Shown here: piece by piece, positions 16,739-25,271 of the stretch
Layout: each line of letters opens with the position of its first letter
Numbering within the stretch: the stretch's first letter is position 1
Origin: Acidobacteriota bacterium
Lineage (GTDB): Bacteria; Acidobacteriota; Holophagae; Acanthopleuribacterales; Acanthopleuribacteraceae
Reading direction: 5' to 3'
Assembly (NCBI GenBank): GCA_020439745.1
Contig: JAGQSC010000035.1
Coordinates: 1-64,000, forward strand
Length of the DNA stretch: 64,000 nt
Notes under the pieces: generated by a model
The model's database searches: none
Seen by the model: the letters and a program-made list of their open reading frames with translations, nothing else
Told to the model about the DNA's origin: nothing
Program-made: the position numbers and the translations under genes

Positions 16739-17028
16739 GCGTCTACCTTCTCAAAGAAGCGAAACGAGGGTGGGCCGGACAACAATGCTATCAGTTTGTC
16801 AAGATCGCCCCGCTCGGCTCTCCAATTGATATAGGTTTGATAATGCTCGCGGCTGGTCCAACGCTCGGCCAGAACCACGGTATCCGGATTGTCCAGATCG
16901 CAGAGCACATCCACGAAATCGCAGCCTTCGTATGCTCTGGTCTCGGGTAGGATGTCCCGTAACGCATCAATCAGGACGTCTCGGGTGTCTGGCTTGGCTT
17001 GAGCTTCTACGCGCACAACAACACTCAT
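16735..17028 (-). CDS. antibiotic biosynthesis monooxygenase (ABM) fold protein
   Basis: This 97-residue protein has the pattern of the ABM dimeric alpha/beta barrel: a first strand VVVRVEAQAKP, a helix, then YEGCDFVDVLCDLDNPDTVVLAERW and HYQTYINWR. Relatives include small quinol monooxygenases (YgiN-like) and haem-degrading proteins, and many have no known substrate. A GGAG-like site lies before the ATG. The sequence does not show which activity it has. Confidence 0.8.
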   Translation of the reverse strand: MSVVVRVEAQAKPDTRDVLIDALRDILPETRAYEGCDFVDVLCDLDNPDTVVLAERWTSREHYQTYINWRAERGDLDKLIALLSGPPSFRFFEKVDA

Positions 17029-17092
17029 GGGTGTCTCCTTTGAAGGGTGTCCTATATTGTCACTTTAGATGGAGGTCTTGTCGAGCGTCGAA

Positions 17093-18118
17093 TCAGCTAT
17101 TGCGAAGAATGAGGCTGACGATGTAGGTCACATAGGCCATCAACAACAGGAACCCGCCTTTACGACCCAGAATCCCCTTGCGGTAGAGCATGGGAATTAA
17201 GACAGCACTCAATAGGATGCACACGGGCATATCCACCCAAAGCGTGGCCTTTGTGCCGGGCATGGCAAAGGAAATAGGTTGGATCAAGGCGCAGGTACCC
17301 AAGATTAATAACGCATTGAAAATATTCGAACCAAGAATGTTGCCCAGGGTGATTTCCGCTTGATGTTTGAATGCGGCGACAAGGCAGACGGCAAACTCCG
17401 GCAAAGAGGTGCCCCCTGCGACCACGGTCAGGCCCACCACCACATCGGGAACCTGAAGGGCACGTGCCGTAGCCACTGCACCGCAAACCAGGCTATCGGC
17501 ACCAAACACGAGACCCGCCAGCCCCACCGAGACTAAACCGATATCCACGCCAAGCGAGCGTTTATGGAACACAGGTTCTTCGGTCTGGGTGTCCAAGCCA
17601 AGTGCCCTAGTGGTTGCGGCCGTTCGTGTGGCCAGTCGGATCAACGTGCCCATCCACACACCAAAGATGACCAACAACACGAGGCCTTCCACGCGACCCA
17701 AAGTAAGGCCCGTAAAGGCGAAAAGCCAAACCGCCACCATGCAAACGGCACTCAAGAGCAATTCCGTGCGGATGGCTCGGGTTGGAACGATCAGCGGTGT
17801 AATGAGTGCCGTGCCGCCCAAGATCAAGGCTGTGTTGGCAATATTGGATCCCACCACGTTGCCCAGGCACAGTTCAGGTTGGCCCTGGATGGCGGTCAGA
17901 ATGGACACCACCAACTCTGGGGCGGACGTTCCAAACGCCACGATGGTGAGGCCGGTTAGTGCGGCTGACATCCCAAACCGCAGTCCAATGTTGGATGCGC
18001 CATTGACCAGATAGTCTGCGCCATATTTGAGGCAAGCAACGCCTCCAATCACAAATAGCAGGACCGCGGGCCATAAAGTAATCAGGTTCACGATGATGTC
18101 AAACAGGGATTGAGTCAT
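17093..18118 (-). CDS. calcium/sodium antiporter, CaCA family (YrbG-like)
   Basis: This 341-residue membrane protein has about ten hydrophobic segments in two inverted halves. Each half carries the alpha-repeat ion-binding motif: TIVAFGTSAPELVVS (first half) and VVAGGTSLPEFAVC (second half), each followed by a GNVxGSNIxN or GNILGSNIFN element. This is diagnostic for the CaCA superfamily, which exchanges Ca2+ for Na+ or H+ at the inner membrane. The ATG at 18118 was preferred over an upstream TTG at 18157, because the extra residues are polar and lie outside the fold. It stands alone, divergent from the P-loop ATPase gene. Confidence 0.93.
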   Translation of the reverse strand: MTQSLFDIIVNLITLWPAVLLFVIGGVACLKYGADYLVNGASNIGLRFGMSAALTGLTIVAFGTSAPELVVSILTAIQGQPELCLGNVVGSNIANTALILGGTALITPLIVPTRAIRTELLLSAVCMVAVWLFAFTGLTLGRVEGLVLLVIFGVWMGTLIRLATRTAATTRALGLDTQTEEPVFHKRSLGVDIGLVSVGLAGLVFGADSLVCGAVATARALQVPDVVVGLTVVAGGTSLPEFAVCLVAAFKHQAEITLGNILGSNIFNALLILGTCALIQPISFAMPGTKATLWVDMPVCILLSAVLIPMLYRKGILGRKGGFLLLMAYVTYIVSLILRNS

Positions 18119-18288
18119 TGGTTCCGATAGCTCCGGCGCCCATGTTAGGTGGGTCAACGAGGCGGGTCAATCAAAATCCCCAGACTTGTTGCCACAGGGC
18201 CGTTAATGTGGGTTAAGATGGGGTATCCCGCAACCGACCGAACGAGAAAAATAGCGGGAAATCTCTATGCGATGTGAGGTATAGGCCT

Positions 18289-18984
18289 ATGAGCAACGCG
18301 GAGGTTCTTGAAAGTCATCCGTTAAGGGTTTTTGAGCGCAATCCTGACGGCGGACTTCCCGAATCAGAAGTCAGTCTATTTTTAGCCAGATCGGGTGTGG
18401 GCAAAACCACTGCACTCATCAATTTCGCGCTCGACAGCATGCTAGCCGGTAATCGCGTCTTTCATTTCAGCGTAGGCATGATGTCTGACAAGGTTCACGA
18501 GTACTACAAAGAGGTGTTCCAGGAGTACCAACGCGTTTATCGCGAAAACCGCGAAATGGACGGTTGGAAAGCGTTGAACGATTTGTTAATGGTGATTAGT
18601 TATCACAGTGCTGATCGCATGATGGAAGACCTGGAAAACGAAATCCAAACAGTGGAGTCAAGCGCTCATGTGGAACCAGCATTAATTCTGGTGGACGGTT
18701 TGGATTTTGGCAGCAACTCCAATAAACAGCTTGAGACCATGGCTCATTGCGCCAAAAAATACAATGTAAGGATTCTCGCCACCATGCGCATTCACCGCAA
18801 TGCAGATGGATCAGTGGATCTGGACCACCCCCACGAAATATCCCGTAAACACGCACGTCGGGTTTACTATCTCGATCCGCAGCAAGGTCGAATCAAACTG
18901 GAAAGTTTGAGCGAAGACCTGAACAACCCGGTAGAGATGCCGATCTACTTCAACCCAGGCGACTTTCTGTTTTATAAGGCCTGA
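18289..18984 (+). CDS. RecA/KaiC-like P-loop ATPase of unknown role
   Basis: This 231-residue protein has a Walker A motif (ARSGVGKTTALINFAL, about 30-45) and a Walker B-like strand (ALILVDGLDFG, about 144-154). Between them lies a helical insert rich in Glu and Tyr. A Ser-Arg-Lys-His segment (EISRKHARRVYYLD) precedes a final beta strand, as in the sensor region of RecA-fold proteins. It lacks a second KaiC domain and any DNA-binding motif that I can see. It may act as a stand-alone regulator or switch ATPase. The ATG at 18289 is preceded by GAGG; a GTG at 18274 is possible. It is convergent with the PP2C gene, 10 bases apart. Confidence 0.7.
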   Translation: MSNAEVLESHPLRVFERNPDGGLPESEVSLFLARSGVGKTTALINFALDSMLAGNRVFHFSVGMMSDKVHEYYKEVFQEYQRVYRENREMDGWKALNDLLMVISYHSADRMMEDLENEIQTVESSAHVEPALILVDGLDFGSNSNKQLETMAHCAKKYNVRILATMRIHRNADGSVDLDHPHEISRKHARRVYYLDPQQGRIKLESLSEDLNNPVEMPIYFNPGDFLFYKA

Positions 18985-18994
18985 TCGAATCGCG

Positions 18995-21900
18995 TTAACC
19001 GGTTCGTTCCGTGCGGGCCGGTTGGACGCTTACCGCAATGATCGTTGTGTCGTCTGCGGGTGGTGCACCTTGTGTGAACCGATCGAGGGCATTGCAAATC
19101 AAATCGACCACCTCTTTGGCTGAGTGGCCGGCACAGGTCTTAACCAGAGCATTGAGGCGGTCAATGCCAAATAGTTCGTTTTGTTCGTTCATCGCTTCAT
19201 TGACACCGTCAGTGAAGAACACCAGCAAGTCGCCCACTTCAAGGGGCACGGCGAGATCCTCGTAGGTCACGTTTGCCATGACACCCAGCGGCAGTCGAAC
19301 GCCATGTACGTCTAACGTCATCAATTGATCGCCTCGCAATAGGACTGGCCGCAGTTGACCGGCATTGGCTAGCAACATCTTCGGTTGGCCGTCGTGAAAC
19401 AAGCGAGCGAACAAGGCGGTGGTGAACACGTTCTTGCGCGTTTTGAGGTACATGGGTTTGTTGACTCGTGCGAGAAGCTGGGCCGGTGAATGGGTGCGAT
19501 CCGCCTCTCCGTGGAACAAACCACTTGCCATCACCGCAATCATAGCCGCTTCCATGGATTTTCCGCTCACATCAACCAGCGCAATTCCCAAGGTATCGGG
19601 ATCGTGTGAAAAATAGTCAAAATAATCACCGCCCACCTCTCGAGCCGGAACGCAAAGACCCCAAACATCGAAATGCGCATTTACGGGAGGGTCCCGAGGC
19701 ATCAGACTCATCTGGATTTCGTTGGCCGTATTCAGTTCGTTCACCACGCGTTGCTGCTCAAGTCGTTCCAGGAGGCTACGGCGATACGCAAAAAAGCCTA
19801 GGAACCCCAACGCAGTCACGGCTGATATGAGGAACCAGGGCGTCTGCCAAATCGGAGGTAGGATCTCAAAGTCGAACGATGCATATTGCTCACATTCATA
19901 CAGATCGCGGCTGAATGCTTGAACGACGAACCGGTATGGGCCGGGCGCCAGTCGATTCAAATGGACTTTGGTCTCGGATGTGGGGCCGATCCAACCTTGA
20001 TCAGAACCAGCGAGCTTGTAGCGATATTGCATATGCTCAGATCCGGGTGCCAGAGAAATGCCTCTGAAGTGGATGGTCAGATCTGACCGATTGTGTGCCA
20101 ATGAGAGCGGCTTTTTTTGGTCGACCCAACCATCGCTGGTCTCGACGGCATGAATCTCGACGGCTGGTGGGATTTGGCTTTCCTGGTAACTTTGTAGTCC
20201 GCCGCGACTGCGGATCCACAATGTTTGTTGGCTATCAAATGCCAAATCAGTGACTTCACCTCGAAGCAGACCGTCTCGGGTGTCGTAGCTGGTCAACAAA
20301 CCACCATGATATTTGGTGATGCCACCTTGACTCGCGATCCAGTAGGCACCTCGGTGGTCCATCAGGACCTTGGTGGGCTTGTTTCCTGCCAACCCTTGGT
20401 CGATCCCTATCGAGGTGAACGTTTTGCCGTCAAAATGGGTGACGCCCTTTGGCTGGAGTAACCAGGTTTGTTGATTGGGGAAATGCACGAACCCGGTTAC
20501 CGAAAAACGCGCAAAGTCGTAGTCTGTATGGTAGTCAATCGAAACGCCGTCGTAGGTAGCTACCCCAATCGGTTCTGAGGTTCGATTGGATTTTCGAACC
20601 AATGCCAGCCACAGGGTTCCGTGGGGTGCCCGCGATAACTTAACGATCTGCATATCAGAATGCTCAAGCTCGATGATGTTGGTTTGATGTCTTCCACAAG
20701 CCACCAATCCCTGGTTTGTGCCAAGCCACAAGGTGCCATTTCCAGCAGGTAAGACTGCTGTCACAGTGAGTTCTGGACTGATATCTTTGTAAATGAATGA
20801 TTCGATGCCATCTGGCCCGGCGTAAATCATGCGATCACGTGCTCGGAACCAAACATATCCGTCGGGATCGACTTGCATCTCCATCATGGCTATTTCATCA
20901 GTCTGGAAGAAGGCCGCTTGCGACTCTGACATTCCTGGCTTTAGCTGAAAAACCCGCAAATCAGTCCTTAAGAACCAGACCACACCATTGTTGTCACTGA
21001 CCACCTGGGCGATGGGTCTTTGTGTCAAGTTAGCGTCATCCAACACGTCGCAGCCAGAGGCCGTGATCCGCGCGGCGCCTCGGGATGTCACACTCCAAAT
21101 GGCACCCGAACGATCCTCCACCAATCCGTTGACTTCCATGTGTGGTAGGCCATCTTCGGTCGTGTATTCAGTGAGCGCACCATCTTGCACTTTGAAAAGA
21201 CCTTCAAAAGTGGGTATCCAAAGACGTTGAGCCTTGTCTTTGTAGATGTGGTTGATCAGGCTCAAATGCGGCGGAACCGAGTTGCCTTGCCATGTGGCAG
21301 CCGTGACAAACCGATTGATGTCATTGCGAAACAGCCCATTGTGGGTCGCAAACCACAAATTGTTTTGGTGATCTTCATAAATGGCATTGACTGCGGTTTG
21401 AAAGAAGCCCAGTTTTTCGTCGACCACCACAAAACCGTCTCCATCCCATCGGGAAAGACCTTTGGGCGTCCCAGCCCACAGTGTGCCTTGGTGATCTTCA
21501 AATAGTTGAACGTTGATATTGCTGGTAAGCCCGTTGCGCGCATTAAAGGCATCCAAGGACGAACCGTTCCAGCGGAAAAGGCCCGCCAACGAGGTTCGAA
21601 TCCAGAGATTGCTATGTTGATCTTCGACCAGGCCATAAATGATGGGCGAGGTCAATTCCACGGACCAAGGCGGTTGTTGAAACCGATCGCCATCCCAATA
21701 ACACAGGCCTTTGTGCGTGGCGACCCAGATCGTGCCCTCGCGATCTTGTATGACATCGTTGATCAAGCGGACGGGCAAACCGTCATCTTGATGGAAGTGT
21801 TGCCAAGACAAATCCTGGCCCATGAAGAGACCCTCGCCGCGGGTGGCCACCCAGAGGCGGTTCGCATCGTCCTTGAAGACGCAATTCACATCAGCTTCAC

Positions 21901-22348
21901 CCATCGCATCAATCTTGACCGGATCCACATTCACACCACGCCATACCCACAAACCATCGCGGGTGCCCAACCATAATTCATTGTCTATTAACCACGACTG
22001 CTTAATAGAAGAGCCTTCGAACCATTGATTGAATGTCGGAAAAACAAAGTGGTCACCTTGGAAGAGGGCGAGCCCCTTTGGTAGTACGGCGCCTACTTGA
22101 CCGTTCTTTAATTCAAACAGTCCGATGACCACGTTTGTGTCCGTCAGGTGATCCAAATCGTGGTTGTCGAAGCGAACACCATCAAAGCGACTGACCCCAT
22201 TTTGAGTGCCAATCCAGAGAAACCCCTTTTGGTCCTGCATGACGCATTTGACTTGATTGTGCACAAGACCACGCGACGTGGAGAACCCTTCGAAGCGAAG
22301 TTCTTGTGCAGCACTGCAGCAAATGCCGAGGAGGCCACACCATAACAT
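18995..22348 (-). CDS. membrane sensor: two-component-type propeller, Y_Y_Y domain and PP2C/SpoIIE phosphatase
   Basis: This 1117-residue protein has a short signal peptide and repeated two-component-regulator propeller units (FLWIGTQNGVSRFDG, LWLGTRDGL, IWVATHKGLCYWDGD and others, about 20-740). A Y_Y_Y domain (about 760-825) and one membrane helix (about 833-853) follow, then a short coiled coil (NELNTANEIQMSLMP) and a cytoplasmic PP2C/SpoIIE phosphatase (about 885-1110). The metal-binding Asp residues are seen in VGGDYFDYF (near 906), DVSGKS (near 924), FTDGVNE and ADDTTI. Propeller sensors usually end in a histidine kinase; here the output is a Ser/Thr phosphatase, suggesting control of an anti-sigma or STAS switch encoded elsewhere. 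The gene starts 32 bases after the BNR gene stop, so they form an operon. No Shine-Dalgarno is seen, and a non-ATG start a few codons upstream would give a better charged signal peptide. Confidence 0.92.
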   Translation of the reverse strand: MLWCGLLGICCSAAQELRFEGFSTSRGLVHNQVKCVMQDQKGFLWIGTQNGVSRFDGVRFDNHDLDHLTDTNVVIGLFELKNGQVGAVLPKGLALFQGDHFVFPTFNQWFEGSSIKQSWLIDNELWLGTRDGLWVWRGVNVDPVKIDAMGEADVNCVFKDDANRLWVATRGEGLFMGQDLSWQHFHQDDGLPVRLINDVIQDREGTIWVATHKGLCYWDGDRFQQPPWSVELTSPIIYGLVEDQHSNLWIRTSLAGLFRWNGSSLDAFNARNGLTSNINVQLFEDHQGTLWAGTPKGLSRWDGDGFVVVDEKLGFFQTAVNAIYEDHQNNLWFATHNGLFRNDINRFVTAATWQGNSVPPHLSLINHIYKDKAQRLWIPTFEGLFKVQDGALTEYTTEDGLPHMEVNGLVEDRSGAIWSVTSRGAARITASGCDVLDDANLTQRPIAQVVSDNNGVVWFLRTDLRVFQLKPGMSESQAAFFQTDEIAMMEMQVDPDGYVWFRARDRMIYAGPDGIESFIYKDISPELTVTAVLPAGNGTLWLGTNQGLVACGRHQTNIIELEHSDMQIVKLSRAPHGTLWLALVRKSNRTSEPIGVATYDGVSIDYHTDYDFARFSVTGFVHFPNQQTWLLQPKGVTHFDGKTFTSIGIDQGLAGNKPTKVLMDHRGAYWIASQGGITKYHGGLLTSYDTRDGLLRGEVTDLAFDSQQTLWIRSRGGLQSYQESQIPPAVEIHAVETSDGWVDQKKPLSLAHNRSDLTIHFRGISLAPGSEHMQYRYKLAGSDQGWIGPTSETKVHLNRLAPGPYRFVVQAFSRDLYECEQYASFDFEILPPIWQTPWFLISAVTALGFLGFFAYRRSLLERLEQQRVVNELNTANEIQMSLMPRDPPVNAHFDVWGLCVPAREVGGDYFDYFSHDPDTLGIALVDVSGKSMEAAMIAVMASGLFHGEADRTHSPAQLLARVNKPMYLKTRKNVFTTALFARLFHDGQPKMLLANAGQLRPVLLRGDQLMTLDVHGVRLPLGVMANVTYEDLAVPLEVGDLLVFFTDGVNEAMNEQNELFGIDRLNALVKTCAGHSAKEVVDLICNALDRFTQGAPPADDTTIIAVSVQPARTERTG

Positions 22349-22380
22349 CAGGTTTTTTCGACTAAAGGCTTGGATGGGAA

Positions 22381-25197
22381 TCAGTCCTCGTCATGTTTGA
22401 TTTTGAAAGTCTGTTCAGCCTCAAAGCCTTCTGTCTTCAAGGTAACCTTGACCTCACCTTGTTTTACGTACCAATGCGTGTTGCCGCCCTGGCTCACGGT
22501 TAATTTCTTGAGTTGCTTGGGTTTCAGTTCTGGTAGTTGGTAGTTCCAACGGACATGATTGAGGCCAGCCGAAAACTTAGAAGCATGCTTGAATACTTCG
22601 CTGCCCTCAATAGATGCCGTGATTGTGGCGTCTTGTGCCTTTGGCAAGAAGAACGTGATCTTGGTGTGTGGCTCCTCACTGTATTTCCCCCACCATGTGC
22701 CATTGGTGGATCCCCAACTGCTGCTGAAGTCGACATCGTCGATCGTCATCAATTGGCGTTCATCCATGGAAGGTTTGATTTGACGCAAACCGCTAATATC
22801 AGCGACGAAGATAGACCGGCCGTGAGTCGCAACAATGAGATCTGGCTCCGATTTGTGGATCTCCAACGCGTAAACCGGTACTTGAGGTAACCCGCCTGTC
22901 ATCGGTTGCCACGACTCGCCACCGTTGAGGGACACCCACAAACCCACATCTGTGCCTAAATACAGATGGCCTTGCTTTTTGGGATCTTCCCGTATTACGT
23001 TGCAAGCCTCCTCAGGCAGATTCGACTTCAGATTTATCCAGGTCTTTCCGCCATCATGGCTCTTGTAGACGTAAGTTGCGAAGTCGTCATTGCGGTAACC
23101 TGTGAGGGTGATGTACACCGTTTCATCTCCAAAAGGCGAAATCTCCAGGCCGCTGACCCATAAACCTGCAGGTAGGCCGGCACTGATATCCCGCCAATTC
23201 ATGGAGGATCCTTGGGTGGTCCACACCTTCCCGTCGTCCGTGCCGGCGTACAGTGTGCCAAACGTTTTTGTCGACTCGCGCAGGACGGTCATGGTGCCAT
23301 AAGGCACGTCGCCTTGCTCGGGCGATGTCGTCAGGTCGGGACTGATCTCCGTCCATGTCTTGCCACGGTCCATGGAACGCAGCACGTACTGGCAGCCCAT
23401 GTAAAGAATATCGCTATGGTGATGGGACAACTCAATGGGTGTCATCCAATTGAACCGATAGGGTTTTTCTTTCAGTTTGTGGCGAGGATAAATGGTGATG
23501 CGGTCGCCACCACCCAACGTCTTTCTTTGGTAGTGGCCAAATTGATAGCCTAAATAAACGGTTTGGTTGTCGCGAGGATCAACTTCAATAAAGGCACCAT
23601 CGCCTCCGCCGATGGATTCCCATGGGCTACTTGCCGGCGTGAGCCGTTCGGGATAGCCCTGCCAAACACCATTGTCTTGCAGGCCACCATAAATGCGATA
23701 GGAAGGCGCTTGATCATAGGCAACGGTATAGAACTGGCCTGCGGGTACTCGGCCAAGTTCGTGCCAACTCTCTCCGCCATCAAAACTCAGGTCCACGCCG
23801 CCGTCATTGCCATTAATCAGATGGTCAGGGTTTGTGGGGTTGATCCAAACCACATGATGGTCCACATGGACATAGGGTTCGTTGATATTGGTGAAGGTCT
23901 TTCCACCATCCTCGCTCTTAAGTAGCGGAACACCTGTGATGTAGATCGTTTCCGCATCGGTTGGATCCACCGCAACTTCGCCGAAGTAATATCCATACGA
24001 ATAGGCGAAGTCCTCGATTATGGGTTCGTGTGTTTTTTCCCAGGTTCGGCCGGTGTCATCGGAGCGGTACACTTCGACGCCAATCACTTCGCGATCGAAC
24101 AGTGCCTGATTGCCATCGAACATGTAATCCAAAAGATCTTGAATCGTAAGCTCACCGTCTTTCAGTCCCTTACGTACGCTCTCAGCGGTCACATCTGCAT
24201 GAAAATCATTGCCGCGGAGAAATGACTCCAGTTCCTTGTCATCGAATGCCAATAAGGTATCGATGCTCATATCCTTCAATTTGGCCCGAGTAATGGGTGT
24301 GGGGTTGAATCGCGGTTCAGCACGCGTGGCTTGGTTGTCCAGGGTCAAATAGACGCGTCCTTGGCGCGTCGGGGCAAATGCAATGCCGATTCGTCCAGAC
24401 ACATGATCCAGCGGTAAACCTTCGTTTGACTTCGTCCATGTGTTACCACCGTCATCACTGCGATAAACGCCCGTTTCAGGTCCACCTTCTTCAAAATTCC
24501 AGGCGGTTCGTGAACGGTCCCAGGCGGCAGCAAGCAGGTGGTCATGATTGTTCGGGTCCATAGCCAGGTCAATGACGCCTGTTTCGTCGTTGATGTAGAG
24601 CACCTTTTCCCACGATGTACCGCCGTCTTGGCTGCGAAAAACGCCACGTTGCTCGTTTCTCGAATAGAGGTGCCCAATGGCAGCGACGAAAATCACGTCG
24701 GGTTGATCGGGGTGAATGAGCACGCGACTGATGTGGTGCGTGTCGCTGAGGCCAAGGTTGCGCCAATTCTTGCCGCCATCGTCTGATCGATAAATGCCTG
24801 TTCCTGCATAGGAACTGCGACTGGAGTTCTTCTCACCTGTACCTACATAAATGGTGTCGCGATGCTCGGGGTGAATGGCAATGTCACCAATCGTGATGGA
24901 TGGGACGGTGTCGAACAAGGGCGTCCACGATGAACCCATGTTGTCGCTACGCCACAGGCCCCCTGAAGCGTAGGCTGCCCATATCTGCTGGGGTCGGTCG
25001 GCGAAGCACACGATGTCGACCACACGGCCGCCCATTTCTGTGGGACCCACCTGGACCAGTTCGATGTCTTGAACCATGGATTGTGACTCCATGGCTCGCC
25101 TGGCCTCATAGGCTTGCAGCCTTGTGTCAGCAGAGGTAGGCATGGTGGTTTGTTCAGGTACCTGGACCCATAATGACATTGCGAACCACCAAATCAT
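22381..25197 (-). CDS. secreted sortilin-like BNR-repeat beta-propeller protein
   Basis: This 938-residue exported protein has many BNR/Asp-box repeats: GGLWRSDNMGSSWTP, GIYRSDDGGKNWRN, GVFRSQDGGTSWEK, GVYRSDDGGNTWTK, LKSEDGGKTF, YKSHDGGKTWIN and others. They would build one or two sortilin/xyloglucanase-type propellers over about 50-830. The C-terminal ~100 residues form a beta-sandwich (FFLPKAQDATITASIEG). Proteins of this type are often annotated as glycosyl hydrolases, but I see no catalytic Asp pair that proves enzyme activity. The N-terminus (MIWWFAMSLWVQVPEQ) is a very short signal sequence. It lies upstream of the propeller-PP2C gene in the same operon, so it could supply or present a ligand to that sensor; this is inference. 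Confidence 0.85.
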   Translation of the reverse strand: MIWWFAMSLWVQVPEQTTMPTSADTRLQAYEARRAMESQSMVQDIELVQVGPTEMGGRVVDIVCFADRPQQIWAAYASGGLWRSDNMGSSWTPLFDTVPSITIGDIAIHPEHRDTIYVGTGEKNSSRSSYAGTGIYRSDDGGKNWRNLGLSDTHHISRVLIHPDQPDVIFVAAIGHLYSRNEQRGVFRSQDGGTSWEKVLYINDETGVIDLAMDPNNHDHLLAAAWDRSRTAWNFEEGGPETGVYRSDDGGNTWTKSNEGLPLDHVSGRIGIAFAPTRQGRVYLTLDNQATRAEPRFNPTPITRAKLKDMSIDTLLAFDDKELESFLRGNDFHADVTAESVRKGLKDGELTIQDLLDYMFDGNQALFDREVIGVEVYRSDDTGRTWEKTHEPIIEDFAYSYGYYFGEVAVDPTDAETIYITGVPLLKSEDGGKTFTNINEPYVHVDHHVVWINPTNPDHLINGNDGGVDLSFDGGESWHELGRVPAGQFYTVAYDQAPSYRIYGGLQDNGVWQGYPERLTPASSPWESIGGGDGAFIEVDPRDNQTVYLGYQFGHYQRKTLGGGDRITIYPRHKLKEKPYRFNWMTPIELSHHHSDILYMGCQYVLRSMDRGKTWTEISPDLTTSPEQGDVPYGTMTVLRESTKTFGTLYAGTDDGKVWTTQGSSMNWRDISAGLPAGLWVSGLEISPFGDETVYITLTGYRNDDFATYVYKSHDGGKTWINLKSNLPEEACNVIREDPKKQGHLYLGTDVGLWVSLNGGESWQPMTGGLPQVPVYALEIHKSEPDLIVATHGRSIFVADISGLRQIKPSMDERQLMTIDDVDFSSSWGSTNGTWWGKYSEEPHTKITFFLPKAQDATITASIEGSEVFKHASKFSAGLNHVRWNYQLPELKPKQLKKLTVSQGGNTHWYVKQGEVKVTLKTEGFEAEQTFKIKHDED

Positions 25198-25271
25198 GTT
25201 GACCTCACTTGCAAGTTATTGAGACGTATTATTGCGTTGCTGCTTGGGATTGCCAAGGAAAGAAAAGCGAA

